The notes under the pieces: generated by a model
The model's input: the letters and a program-made list of their open reading frames with translations, nothing else
Databases searched by the model: none
Told to the model about the DNA's origin: nothing
NCBI GenBank assembly: GCA_964427415.1
Contig: CAYRUH010000006.1
Coordinates: 51,272 to 115,271, forward strand
From: Lentisalinibacter sp964427415
Lineage (GTDB): Bacteria; Pseudomonadota; Gammaproteobacteria; Steroidobacterales; Woeseiaceae
DNA: 64,000 bases
Direction of reading: 5' to 3'
Translations under genes and position numbers: made by a program
Part shown: positions 23,839-31,842 of the stretch, piece after piece
Layout of the letters: each line of letters opens with the position of its first letter
Position numbering within the stretch: the stretch's first letter is position 1

Positions 23839-24792
23839 GTGGATATTCGCAGTATGGCGCTGTTCTCCGGGAACGCGCATCCCCAGCTGACGGCCGATAT
23901 CGCACGTCATCTGCGCATACCGCTGGCGAAGGCCCACGTGGGCAAGTTCTCCGACGGCGAGATCAGCGTCGAGATACTCGAGAACATCCGCGGCCGGGAC
24001 ACCTTCATCGTCCAGCCCACCTGCCCACCTTCCAACGACAACCTGATGGAACTGCTGGTGATGGTGGATGCCTGCCACCGGGCCTCGGCGTCGCGCATCA
24101 CCGCGGTCATTCCCTATTACGGCTACGCCCGCCAGGACCGTCGGCCCCGCGCCTCGCGGGTGCCCATCACCGCCAAGCTGGTGGCAAAGCTGATCGCGGC
24201 CGCCGGCGTCGACCGGGTGCTGACCGTGGACCTGCACGCCGACCAGATCCAGGGCTTCTTCGACATCCCGGTGGACAACGTCTATGCGTCGCCTATCCTG
24301 CTCGGCGACGCCTGGAAACAGAAATATCCCAACAAGGTGGTGGTCTCGCCGGACGTCGGCGGCGTGGTCCGCGCCCGGGCGCTGGCCAAGCGACTGGACG
24401 ACACCGACCTCGCCATCATCGACAAGCGCCGGCCGCGGGCAAACGTGGCCGAGGTGATGAACATTATCGGTAACGTCGACGGCAAGACCTGCGTCCTGAT
24501 CGACGACCTGGTGGATACCGCCGGCACCCTGTGCCAGGCGGCGTCGGTGCTGAAGCAGAAGGGCGCCGTGCGGGTGGTCGCCTATATCACCCATCCGGTG
24601 CTTTCGGGCCCGGCGGTGGAGCGCATCTCCAACTCGGAGCTGGACGAGATGGTGGTCACCGACACTATCCCCCTGTCCGAGGAGGCCGCCGCCTGCACCC
24701 GCATCCGCCAGCTCTCCACGGCGGAACTACTGGCCGAGACCATCCGCCGCATCAGCGACGAGGAGTCGGTCAGCTCCCTCTACCTCGACTAG
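23839..24792 (+). CDS. prs: Ribose-phosphate pyrophosphokinase (PRPP synthase)
   Basis: 317 residues from a GTG at 23839 with GGGAGGA upstream. It makes PRPP from ribose 5-phosphate and ATP for nucleotide, His and Trp synthesis. Motifs are complete: 'FSDGEISVEILENIRGRDTF', the ATP-binding 'YYGYARQDRRPRASRVPITA', the divalent-cation site 'VDLHADQIQGFFD', the regulatory 'VVSPDVGGVVRARALAKRL' and the PRPP loop 'VLIDDLVDTAGTLCQAA'. Length and start match the family. It is followed by a REP cluster that may end its transcript, then rplY. Confidence 0.97.
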   Translation: MDIRSMALFSGNAHPQLTADIARHLRIPLAKAHVGKFSDGEISVEILENIRGRDTFIVQPTCPPSNDNLMELLVMVDACHRASASRITAVIPYYGYARQDRRPRASRVPITAKLVAKLIAAAGVDRVLTVDLHADQIQGFFDIPVDNVYASPILLGDAWKQKYPNKVVVSPDVGGVVRARALAKRLDDTDLAIIDKRRPRANVAEVMNIIGNVDGKTCVLIDDLVDTAGTLCQAASVLKQKGAVRVVAYITHPVLSGPAVERISNSELDEMVVTDTIPLSEEAAACTRIRQLSTAELLAETIRRISDEESVSSLYLD

Positions 24793-24811
24793 GGCCTGTA
24801 CCGGCACTGCC

Positions 24812-24910
24812 GGAGGGCCTTCAGGCCCGACCCAGGTTGTAGGAGGGGCTTCAGCCCCGATTCATTTTCGGCAACGATAGAAATGGAGTCGGGGCTAAAG
24901 CCCCTCCTAC
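24812..24910. repeat. Cluster of three REP sequences between prs and rplY
   Basis: A partial copy (GGAGGGCCTTCAGGCCCGAC, 24812-24831) precedes a pair in opposite orientations: GTAGGAGGGGCTTCAGCCCC at 24839 onward and its near-reverse complement ending CCCCTCCTAC at 24910. The pair can fold into one large hairpin with two inner hairpins. Such structures often stabilise the upstream messenger or stop transcription; here they separate prs from rplY. Confidence 0.8.
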
Positions 24911-25018
24911 ACAAATTCTGCGTTTTCCAGTATTATTCGCGCCCCCTCGTCGAGGGGTCCACCGGCGGGCCTGGTCGCAAGGCTCTCTGGCGAATTTATA
25001 TCCGACCGGAGTAAGCTC

Positions 25019-25708
25019 ATGAACGAAGAGTACGATCTGGTTGCGGAGTACCGGGAAGATCAGGGAAAAGGTGCGAGCCGCCGCCTGCGTCGCGAAGGTA
25101 AGCTCCCCGCAATCGTTTATGGCGGCGACCGGCCGCCGAGGGCCATCACCCTGGACCATGACAAGGTCCTGCAGCAGTCCGAAAGCGAGCGTTTCTACTC
25201 GAGCGTGCTGATCGTCAAGGTGGGTGAACGGGCCCAGGAAGTCATCCTCAAGGACATCCAGCGCCACCCGGCGAAGAACAAGATCCTGCATCTGGATCTG
25301 CAGCGCATCGTCGCCGGCGAGGCCATTCGCATGAATGTTCCGATCCACTACCTCAACGAGGAGTCGGCGAAGGGCGTCAGGCTGGAAGGCGGGGTGCTGT
25401 TCCGCCAGTACAATGAGGTGGAGGTCAACTGCCTGCCGAAGGACCTGCCCGAGTATATCGAGGTAGACGTGGCCGAGCTCGGCATGGATGAGATGATGCA
25501 TCTCTCCGATATCAAGGTGCCCGAGGGCGTCGAGATTGTCGAGCTGATCCAGGAAGACGCCGAGGACCAGGTGATCGTCTCCGTCCACATGCCGCGCCGT
25601 GTCATCGAGGAAGAGGAAGGCGAGGAAGCCGAGGAGCCGGAGGCGGGCGAAGTGCCCCGGGTCGGCGAAGAGGAAGAGGGCAAAGACGAGTCTGCGAAGG
25701 AAGACTAA
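25019..25708 (+). CDS. rplY: 50S ribosomal protein L25, long CTC form
   Basis: 229 residues. It binds 5S rRNA in the large subunit. The N-terminal L25 domain (about 1-95: 'REDQGKGASRRLRREGKLPA', 'IVYGGDRPPRAITLDHDKVL', 'VILKDIQRHPAKNKILHLDL') is joined to the CTC-type C-terminal domain ('NVPIHYLNEESAKGVRLEGG', 'VNCLPKDLPEYIEVDV') and ends in a very acidic tail rich in Glu. GGAG lies upstream of the ATG. It is followed by a strong intrinsic terminator and then pth, the usual neighbour. Confidence 0.96.
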   Translation: MNEEYDLVAEYREDQGKGASRRLRREGKLPAIVYGGDRPPRAITLDHDKVLQQSESERFYSSVLIVKVGERAQEVILKDIQRHPAKNKILHLDLQRIVAGEAIRMNVPIHYLNEESAKGVRLEGGVLFRQYNEVEVNCLPKDLPEYIEVDVAELGMDEMMHLSDIKVPEGVEIVELIQEDAEDQVIVSVHMPRRVIEEEEGEEAEEPEAGEVPRVGEEEEGKDESAKED

Positions 25709-25730
25709 GCCGTTCCTTTCGTGCCCATGG

Positions 25731-25755
25731 AAAAGGCCGCCGCGTGCGGCCTTTT
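25731..25755 (+). terminator. Rho-independent terminator after rplY
   Basis: AAAAGGCCGC and GCGGCCTTTT form a perfect ten-base-pair stem around a CGCGT loop, 22 bp after the rplY stop, and the descending arm ends in a T run (TTTTCC). It may work in both directions because the ascending arm starts with four A. Confidence 0.85.
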
Positions 25756-25820
25756 CCTTGTGCGCTTTCTTTGCGCGCTTTCCTTGCGCGCAGTGGGAAT
25801 CGCGCTAACATGCCCTGATA

Positions 25821-26489
25821 ATGGACCATCCTACCGTGAAGGCGATTGTCGGCCTGGGCAATCCAGGCGATCGCTACGTAGACACCCGCCACAACGCGGG
25901 CTTCTGGTTCGCCGACGAACTGGCGCGGCGCCACGGCGGCAGCTTCGTCTATCACAGACGCTTCGACGCCGAGACCTGCCGCGTGCGGGTGGACGGCGGG
26001 GAGCTTTGGCTGGTGAAACCGCACTCCTACATGAACCACAGTGGCAGGCCGGTACGCGCCTTTATCGATTATTACCGGCTGAAACCCGGCGAGGTCGTGG
26101 TGGTACACGACGAGCTGGATCATCCGCCCGGTACCGTGCGGATGAAGGAGGGTGGCGGCCACGGCGGCCACAACGGCCTCAGGGACGTCTCCCGGCACAT
26201 CGGTCCGGAGTACCCGCGGCTGCGTGTCGGCGTCGGCCATCCGGGACATCGGGACGAGGTCACCGACTACGTGCTGCGGCGCGCCCCCGCCGGCGAGGAG
26301 CGGCTGATCCGCGATGCCGTCGACCGGGCTGCCGACGTGATGCCGACGCTCCTGGAAAAGGGTATGCAGCAGGCGATGAACCGGCTGCATGCGAAGCCCG
26401 CGAACGGGGCCGCGAGCACGCCCACGAACAGCTCCGAAAAAGGGCCCGCGCGTGCCGGCAAGAGCGGCGGCGATGAGCGATCTGACTGA
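25821..26489 (+). CDS. pth: Peptidyl-tRNA hydrolase
   Basis: 222 residues, somewhat longer than usual because of a low-complexity tail of about 30 residues. Pth recycles peptidyl-tRNAs that drop off ribosomes. The catalytic His24 lies in 'DTRHNAGFWFADELA', with 'VGLGNPGDRY' before it, 'LVKPHSYMNHSGRPV', the catalytic Asp in 'VVVHDELDHPPG' and 'GGGHGGHNGLRDVSRHIG', all typical. The tail (AASTPTNSSEKGPARAG and beyond) is not part of the family fold. manA starts inside its last codons, so the two overlap by 17 bp. In most gammaproteobacteria the next gene is ychF; here ychF lies 31 kb away. Confidence 0.95.
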   Translation: MDHPTVKAIVGLGNPGDRYVDTRHNAGFWFADELARRHGGSFVYHRRFDAETCRVRVDGGELWLVKPHSYMNHSGRPVRAFIDYYRLKPGEVVVVHDELDHPPGTVRMKEGGGHGGHNGLRDVSRHIGPEYPRLRVGVGHPGHRDEVTDYVLRRAPAGEERLIRDAVDRAADVMPTLLEKGMQQAMNRLHAKPANGAASTPTNSSEKGPARAGKSGGDERSD

Positions 26490-27711
26490 CTACTGCCAGG
26501 GCCCCGCTGTCCTGCGTCTGCACGGCGGCGTGCAGCACTACGCCTGGGGCAGCACCGATTTCATCCCGGATCTGATCGGCGAATCCAACCCGGACGGCGA
26601 GCCCTGCGCCGAGCTCTGGCTGGGAGCCCACCCGGACCGGCCCTCCGAGGTGGAACTGGGCGCCGGCAACGTGGGGCTCGACCGCCTGGTGGCGGCCTGC
26701 CCTGATCGGGTGCTCGGCAAGGCCGCGGCGCGCCGCTACGGAGAGCTGCCCTATCTCTTCAAGGTGCTCTCCGCGGCGGTGCCGTTGTCCATCCAGGCAC
26801 ATCCCACGCGGGCGCAGGCGCAGGAGGGCTACGCTCGCGAGGAGGCCTCCGGCGTTCCCCTCTCCGCGCCCCATCGCAACTACAAGGACACGAACCACAA
26901 ACCGGAAGCCCTCGTGGCGCTGACGGAGTTCTTTGCGTTGCGGGGTTTCCGGCCGCTGGCGGATATCGCGGCGCTGCCCGATGAGGTGCCGGAGTTTGCG
27001 CCGTTGCTCGCGCAGTTCGAACCCACGCCCGCGGGGCTGCAGGCGCTCTATCGCCGGCTGATGACCGCCGGTCAGGGGGTCGTGGATGCGACCTTGGCGC
27101 CGCTGATCGAGCGGCTGCGCCGCGAGGTCCCGTCCGATCCACGGGAAAGGGGCTATTGGACGCTGGCGGCGGACCAGGAGTTTTCCCGGCACGGCCATCA
27201 CGACCGGGGCCTGTTCTCGGTGTGGTTGCTGAATCTGCTGCGGCTCGCCCCCGGCGAGGGCATCTACCTGCCGGCGGGCAACCTGCATGCTTACCTGCGG
27301 GGCACCGGCATGGAGCTCATGGCCAACTCCAACAACGTGCTGCGTGGCGGGCTCACGCCCAAGCACGTGGATGTCGATGAGCTGCTGGACGTGGTGACCT
27401 TCGAAGGCGGTGATCGTGCGGTGATCCACGGCGAGGCGGACGGCATGGAGGTGGTCTATCGCACGCCGGCCGAGGAATTCGAAATCCGCCGCGTCGAGCT
27501 GCCGTGCGGAGGCGAGTGGCACAGCGGCCGGGAGCACGGTGCGGACATCCTGATCGTGACCGCCGCGGATGCCGACCTCACGCTGGAGAGCGACGGCGGG
27601 CTGCTCGGGCTCGCGCGCGGCGAGAGCCTGTTCGCGCCGGCCGGCGTGCCGTATTCCCTGCGGACCGGAGCGCCGGCAACAGTGTTCCGCGCGACCGTAC
27701 CCGGCGGCTGA
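26473..27711 (+). CDS. manA: Mannose-6-phosphate isomerase, class I
   Basis: 412 residues from an ATG at 26473 that overlaps the end of pth; earlier starts would run through pth. It interconverts mannose-6-phosphate and fructose-6-phosphate, feeding GDP-mannose or mannose use. Recognisable blocks are 'GGVQHYAWGSTDFIPDLIGE', 'PYLFKVLSAAVPLSIQAHPT' (Zn-binding Gln and His), 'NHKPEALVALTEFFALRGFR' (Zn-binding Glu), 'APGEGIYLPAGNLHAYLRGT' (Zn-binding His) and 'NVLRGGLTPKHVDVDELL' (substrate-binding Arg). No GDP-mannose genes lie nearby, so its partner pathway is not visible. It is the first gene of the block that separates pth from ychF. Confidence 0.92.
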   Translation: MSDLTDYCQGPAVLRLHGGVQHYAWGSTDFIPDLIGESNPDGEPCAELWLGAHPDRPSEVELGAGNVGLDRLVAACPDRVLGKAAARRYGELPYLFKVLSAAVPLSIQAHPTRAQAQEGYAREEASGVPLSAPHRNYKDTNHKPEALVALTEFFALRGFRPLADIAALPDEVPEFAPLLAQFEPTPAGLQALYRRLMTAGQGVVDATLAPLIERLRREVPSDPRERGYWTLAADQEFSRHGHHDRGLFSVWLLNLLRLAPGEGIYLPAGNLHAYLRGTGMELMANSNNVLRGGLTPKHVDVDELLDVVTFEGGDRAVIHGEADGMEVVYRTPAEEFEIRRVELPCGGEWHSGREHGADILIVTAADADLTLESDGGLLGLARGESLFAPAGVPYSLRTGAPATVFRATVPGG

Positions 27712-27732
27712 TCGGCGGCTGATCGGCGGCTG
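27703..27732 (+). repeat. Tandem 11-bp repeat across the manA stop codon
   Basis: GGCGGCTGATC is present twice in a row and a third time in part (GGCGGCTG). The first copy holds the TGA stop of manA. Slippage in this run could move the stop. It lies between the convergent ends of manA and the thiolase-like gene. Confidence 0.7.
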
Positions 27733-27772
27733 TCGGGCGCCGTCAGTCGGGCGTGAACCGGTCGGGCGTAAG

Positions 27773-29308
27773 CTAGTCCGGGGTGAACGTGTTGACCACG
27801 TCCCCCGCGTCGACGCTGCCGCCCCGGCCGAGGAACTCCTCTTCCACCATGCGGCTCAGCAGTGTCTGATCGTTCGGCGTGTTGGCGATGAATCGGGCGC
27901 CGCCGTCCTTCAGCCGGCCGATAACGATGCCGCGCTCGGCGCCCGCGCGGCCGAACACCACCGTATAGGTCTCGATCGTGGCCCGGCCATTCGGCCTGTG
28001 CTCCCGGGCCGGGCTCTCCGTGGCGTCGATCTCCTGCTGCAGGGGCGCGGCATCCGGCCGCTGCCACGCGCCCTCTGACGGCCGGGCGGAGTAGATGCCG
28101 ATGGAGTGCTTGGTGAGGTAGCCGCCGTTGCCATTCACCAGCGCGTACTCGCCCGGGCTTTCACGGCAGCGTGTCCAGGCCTCGGCGATGGCGTGCATGG
28201 TGTAGTTGTTGCCGGGGCCGCCGAAGTAGGGGAGGCCGCCGGTGAGGGTAAGCCCGCGTAAGTCGTCCTCGGCGATGCCAAGTGACTCTGCCGCCGCCTC
28301 GACCGCGGAGGGGAAGCAGCTGTAGAGATCGAGATAACGGATTTCGTCGATGCCGATGCCGGCCATGGCCAGCGCTGCCGTGCCGGCCAGCCGAAACGCG
28401 GGAGAGTTGTGGTAATTGATCCGGTCGCCCACCAGCAGCTTGTCGCGCAGGTCGGCGCAGCCGTGCAGGTAGACGCGGTGCTCGTCCGGTATGCCGAGTT
28501 CGTCGGCTTTGCCCGTGGAGGTGAGTACCAGGGCGGCGCCCTGGTCGACGCCGTCGCGGGCGTTCATCAGCAAAGTGTACGGGAAGCCGATGAAGGGGTT
28601 CTCGGCGGACGGCGTGGCGATCTCCTCGGCGCTGCGCCGGCGCGGGAAATAGGCATAGGGGTTCTCGGCGGCCACCGCGGTGAACGGGCTCAACAGCCGT
28701 CCCATGGCCGCCAGATGATCACGGATGCCGAGCCCGCGTCGGCCCCGGATGGCCTGCTCGAACAGGGGATAGGTCTGCAGCGGGAAGCCGATGCCGTGGG
28801 CGAGTTCGCGGGGGTCGACGAACAGCACGCCGAAGCCTTTGTCGTCGAGCTGGCCTTCCACGTCGTCCTGCCACTCCAATGTCAGGCCGGCCCGGCGCGC
28901 CGCTTTCTCGGTGGCCATCGCTTCGCCGCCGGCAAGCAGCACGGCGTCCGCCTGGCCGCTCGCAATCAGCCCGGCGTACTCGTTGACGTAGCGCTGGGGC
29001 ACCTCGCCACCCGCCTCGGAGTACACGGCGCGGGCAGGGTCGGCGCCGAGGTCCCGGGCGAGGCTGCGGGGCGGATTGGTGGCGCGGCCGTGGTCGTGAC
29101 TGCGTCGGGGCGTGGAGTCGGGGAAGGTACGCGTGACCGCGATGGTGTCCAGGGCAGCAGCCAGGTCGCCCTTCGCGCCGGCGGCGGCTATGGCGGCGCG
29201 GGCCGCCTCGACGGCGATGCCCATGGGCGGCAGGGCGTCCTCAAGAGCCACGTCCTTCTGGGTGTGCTGGCCAGCGCCGACGATGACGGGGGTTCTGTCC
29301 TGGGGCAC
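27773..29308 (-). CDS. Thiolase-superfamily protein lacking the nucleophilic Cys
   Basis: 511 residues from a GTG at 29308. The fold follows the acetyl-CoA acetyltransferase pattern: 'PVIVGAGQHTQKDVALEDAL' at the start, 'ADAVLLAGGEAMATEKAARR', 'YLDLYSCFPSAVEAAAESLG' and the C-terminal 'NGNGGYLTKHSIGIYSARP' with the active-site His. At the place of the usual catalytic Cys the chain reads 'YSEAGGEVPQRYVNEYAGL', without Cys. The C-terminal 90 residues are an extra beta domain seen in this subgroup. It is annotated as acetyltransferase in relatives, but claisen chemistry is doubtful; retro-aldol or SCP-type lipid transfer are alternatives. It is convergent with manA and divergent from the aldehyde dehydrogenase gene. 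Confidence 0.75.
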   Translation of the reverse strand: MPQDRTPVIVGAGQHTQKDVALEDALPPMGIAVEAARAAIAAAGAKGDLAAALDTIAVTRTFPDSTPRRSHDHGRATNPPRSLARDLGADPARAVYSEAGGEVPQRYVNEYAGLIASGQADAVLLAGGEAMATEKAARRAGLTLEWQDDVEGQLDDKGFGVLFVDPRELAHGIGFPLQTYPLFEQAIRGRRGLGIRDHLAAMGRLLSPFTAVAAENPYAYFPRRRSAEEIATPSAENPFIGFPYTLLMNARDGVDQGAALVLTSTGKADELGIPDEHRVYLHGCADLRDKLLVGDRINYHNSPAFRLAGTAALAMAGIGIDEIRYLDLYSCFPSAVEAAAESLGIAEDDLRGLTLTGGLPYFGGPGNNYTMHAIAEAWTRCRESPGEYALVNGNGGYLTKHSIGIYSARPSEGAWQRPDAAPLQQEIDATESPAREHRPNGRATIETYTVVFGRAGAERGIVIGRLKDGGARFIANTPNDQTLLSRMVEEEFLGRGGSVDAGDVVNTFTPD

Positions 29309-29457
29309 TTGCTGCTCTCGCTGATTCCGGAAAAGGGCGCAATGTTAGCGCATCGCCCCGCGGCTGCCACCGGCCAGGCCGCTGAAAAGCGATCGCCCGG
29401 GCGGTATGATCGGACTGACCGTGCCTCCTCGCCACTGGCCGTAACAGGAGAGAACTC

Positions 29458-30927
29458 ATGAGCGCCGTCGCAGATCAGATCCGTGCCAACACGTCCGAGC
29501 CCACCCGCAATGACATGCTCGCCATGCTCGAGAAACAGCGCCACGCCTTCATGCAGGAGGGCTACGTCCCGGTCGCGACCCGGATCGACCGGCTGAACCG
29601 GGCCATCGATCTGGTCATCGAAAACAAGGATGACCTGGTCGCCGCGATGGATACGGACTTCGGCGGCCGGCCGCGGCCACTGTCGATGATGACAGACATT
29701 ATGTCCTCGGTGAGCGCGCTGAAGCATGCGCGCAAGAACGTCAAGAAGTGGATGAAGCCGGAGAAGCGGAAGCTGGACTTTCCGTTGCCATTGCTGGGCG
29801 CCAAGGCCCGGGTGCATTTCCAGCCGAAGGGCGTGGTCGGCTGTATCAGCCCGTGGAATTTTCCGGTGAATCTCACCTTCATGCCGCTGGCCGGTATGTT
29901 CGCGGCGGGTAACCGGGTGATGGTGAAGCCTTCCGAGTTCACGGAGCGCACCTCGGCCCTGATGGCGGAGCTGGCCGGGAGATATTTCGACGAGACCGAG
30001 CTGGCGTTTTTCCTCGGCGGCCCCGAGGTGGGCAAGGCGTTTTCCACGCTGCCTTTCGATCACCTGAAATTCACCGGTGCGACCGAGGTTGGCCGCCATG
30101 TCATGGCGGCCGCGGCGAAGAATCTGACGCCCGTAACGCTGGAGCTCGGCGGCAAGTCCCCGGTGATCATCTCGAAGACGGCGGACATCCGGCAGGCGGC
30201 GGAGAACGTGATGCTCGGCAAACTGATGAATGCCGGGCAGATTTGCCTGGCGCCGGACTACATCCTGGTGCAGGAATCCCGGCACGACGAGCTGCTGAAG
30301 GCCATGCAGGAGGCGGCCGTCGACATGTATCCGAAGATACTGGCAAACGACGAGTACACGTCGGTGATCAACGAGAGGCACCACACCCGGCTGCGGGGCT
30401 ACCTGTCGGACGCGAAGGAGAAGGGCGCGAAGATCGTCGAGCTCAACCCCGCGGGCGAGGACTTCGCGCACCAGCAGGGGAGCCAAAAGATCCCGCCGAT
30501 ATTCATCGAGCAGGTCAGCGACGACATGGCGGTGATGAAGAACGAGATCTTCGGACCGCTGCTGCCGCTGATGACGTACGGGGCGATCGACGAGGCCATC
30601 GACTACGTGAACGATCACCCGCGGCCGCTGGCACTGTATTACTTCGGCAGCGACCGGGACGAGGAGAGCGAAGTGCTGGAGCGTACGACGTCGGGCGGCG
30701 TGACCCTGAACGACGTCATCTGGCACGTGGGCCACGAGGACCTGCCCTTCGGCGGCGTGGGCCCGAGCGGCATGGGTGCGTATCACGGTATCGACGGCTT
30801 CCGCGAGTTCAGCCACCGCAAGGCGGTCTACCGCCAGGCGAAGGTGAGCGTCGCGAAGCTCATCGGCATCCGCCCGCCTTACGGCGAAACACTGCAAAAA
30901 ACCCTGAAACGAGAAATCAAGAAGTAA
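29458..30927 (+). CDS. Aldehyde dehydrogenase, coniferyl-aldehyde type
   Basis: 489 residues with AGGAG before the ATG. It oxidises an aldehyde to an acid with NAD(P). Visible motifs are 'GVVGCISPWNFPVNLTFMPL', 'KFTGATEVGRHVMAAAAKNL', the general-base Glu in 'VTLELGGKSPVIISK' and the catalytic Cys in 'NAGQICLAPDYILVQ'. 'GQICLAPDY' with Ala-Pro-Asp after the Cys is typical of coniferyl/long-chain aldehyde dehydrogenases rather than betaine or succinate-semialdehyde types. In this setting it could oxidise citronellal or geranial to the acid that the carboxylase operon then uses as CoA ester (inference). It ends in front of a perfect inverted repeat. Confidence 0.85.
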   Translation: MSAVADQIRANTSEPTRNDMLAMLEKQRHAFMQEGYVPVATRIDRLNRAIDLVIENKDDLVAAMDTDFGGRPRPLSMMTDIMSSVSALKHARKNVKKWMKPEKRKLDFPLPLLGAKARVHFQPKGVVGCISPWNFPVNLTFMPLAGMFAAGNRVMVKPSEFTERTSALMAELAGRYFDETELAFFLGGPEVGKAFSTLPFDHLKFTGATEVGRHVMAAAAKNLTPVTLELGGKSPVIISKTADIRQAAENVMLGKLMNAGQICLAPDYILVQESRHDELLKAMQEAAVDMYPKILANDEYTSVINERHHTRLRGYLSDAKEKGAKIVELNPAGEDFAHQQGSQKIPPIFIEQVSDDMAVMKNEIFGPLLPLMTYGAIDEAIDYVNDHPRPLALYYFGSDRDEESEVLERTTSGGVTLNDVIWHVGHEDLPFGGVGPSGMGAYHGIDGFREFSHRKAVYRQAKVSVAKLIGIRPPYGETLQKTLKREIKK

Positions 30928-30928
30928 G

Positions 30929-31049
30929 AGGTGCCGGACCGAACTTTTCCAACTTTTCCAACTTATTTCGGGAAAGAACTTAAACGTTCCGCCGAACACC
31001 CCGCCTGCAAAGAAACGCAAGAAAGTTGCAAAAGTTCGGTCCGGCACCT
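30929..31049. repeat. 121-bp element with 20-bp perfect inverted ends
   Basis: AGGTGCCGGACCGAACTTTT at 30929-30948 is repeated exactly as reverse complement at 31030-31049. The 81 bp between are AT-richer than the surroundings and contain repeated CCAACTTTT/AACTT pieces. It fills the gap between the convergent aldehyde dehydrogenase and TetR genes. It may act as a terminator in both directions or be a small mobile repeat. Confidence 0.8.
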
Positions 31050-31063
31050 ACTCACCTACTCTA

Positions 31064-31762
31064 CTACTCCAGGCGGGCGGCGATGGCTTCCAGGCGGCGG
31101 GTGATTGTCTCCAGATCGGCGTGACTGGCCGGCTTCTCGCCAAGGTGCGCGATGCCCTGCCAGACCATGTGCATGAGGCGCTGGACGTTCCTGGCAATCT
31201 CTATCAGGTCATCAGCGGTGTGCCCCCGCAGCAGGGAGGTGCGGCAGGAGTATTCCAGCGCGCCGTAGAAGAGGTCGCGGATATTCCAGACGGGGATGTC
31301 CTTGCGAATCTCTCCCCGGTTCATCCCCTCCCGGATGACGTTGTCGAACACGGCCACGTAGGTCTTGTTGAACTGCAGGTAACCGGAACTCTGGTACTCC
31401 GACATCTGCCGACAGGTTGCCATCGCCAGTTCGATGATCCGCCACTCCGACAGGCAGCTGATCATGTGATGCCGCGCCAGAAACTCGAGTTGCTGGCGCG
31501 TGTCGGCGAGGCCGTGCACCCCCTCTTCGGCGCTGGTCGTCAGCCGCTCGTAGAACGCGCCGACCACCGCGTGCAGCAGCGCCTCCTTGTTCTTGAAGTA
31601 GAGGTAGATCGTGCCTTCAGCCACTGCCGCCCGCCGCGCGATCTCCGCGATGCGCGCGCCATCGAAGCCGTGCTCCCGGAACACGTCATGAGCGGCGGCG
31701 ATGATGGCCTCCTCGCGGGCTTCCACCCGCTGGCGACGTGTCTTCGGCTCGGCGTTACTCAT
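31064..31762 (-). CDS. TetR-family regulator, probable repressor of the carboxylase operon
   Basis: 232 residues from an ATG at 31762 with GGAACCGGGG upstream; an ATG at 31804 would lie inside the likely -10 region. The TetR DNA-binding domain is in residues about 10-60: 'REEAIIAAAHDVFREHGFDG', 'ARIAEIARRAAVAEGTIYLY', 'FKNKEALLHAVVGAFYE'. The rest is a helical ligand domain, with a FadR/PsrA-like look ('FYGALEYSCRTSLLR'). It is divergent from the AtuA-like gene with an 80-bp gap that holds nested palindromes, so it likely controls itself and that operon in response to an acyl-CoA (inference; AtuR in Pseudomonas plays that part). Confidence 0.85.
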   Translation of the reverse strand: MSNAEPKTRRQRVEAREEAIIAAAHDVFREHGFDGARIAEIARRAAVAEGTIYLYFKNKEALLHAVVGAFYERLTTSAEEGVHGLADTRQQLEFLARHHMISCLSEWRIIELAMATCRQMSEYQSSGYLQFNKTYVAVFDNVIREGMNRGEIRKDIPVWNIRDLFYGALEYSCRTSLLRGHTADDLIEIARNVQRLMHMVWQGIAHLGEKPASHADLETITRRLEAIAARLE

Positions 31763-31779
31763 CCCCGGTTCCAGAATAC

Positions 31780-31822
31780 GAAAGCAATAATGAGCTTGAC
31801 TCATTTATACTGAATTGCTTTC
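31780..31822. promoter_or_regulatory. Nested palindromes, likely TetR operator, with promoter elements
   Basis: An outer pair GAAAGCAAT (31780-31788) and ATTGCTTTC (31814-31822) encloses an inner palindrome AATGAG-CTTGA-CTCATT (31789-31805). On the minus strand TTGACT and TATAAA are present 15 bp apart for the regulator gene. The site lies between the two divergent starts. Such AT-rich palindromes of this length are typical TetR-family binding sites. Confidence 0.6.
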
Positions 31823-31842
31823 ATAGTCAACCGGAGGCGGCT

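Noticed and set aside
24812..24910. REP cluster as a CRISPR array
   Set aside because: Units are inverted palindromes with irregular spacing and no unique spacers of constant length; no cas genes nearby.
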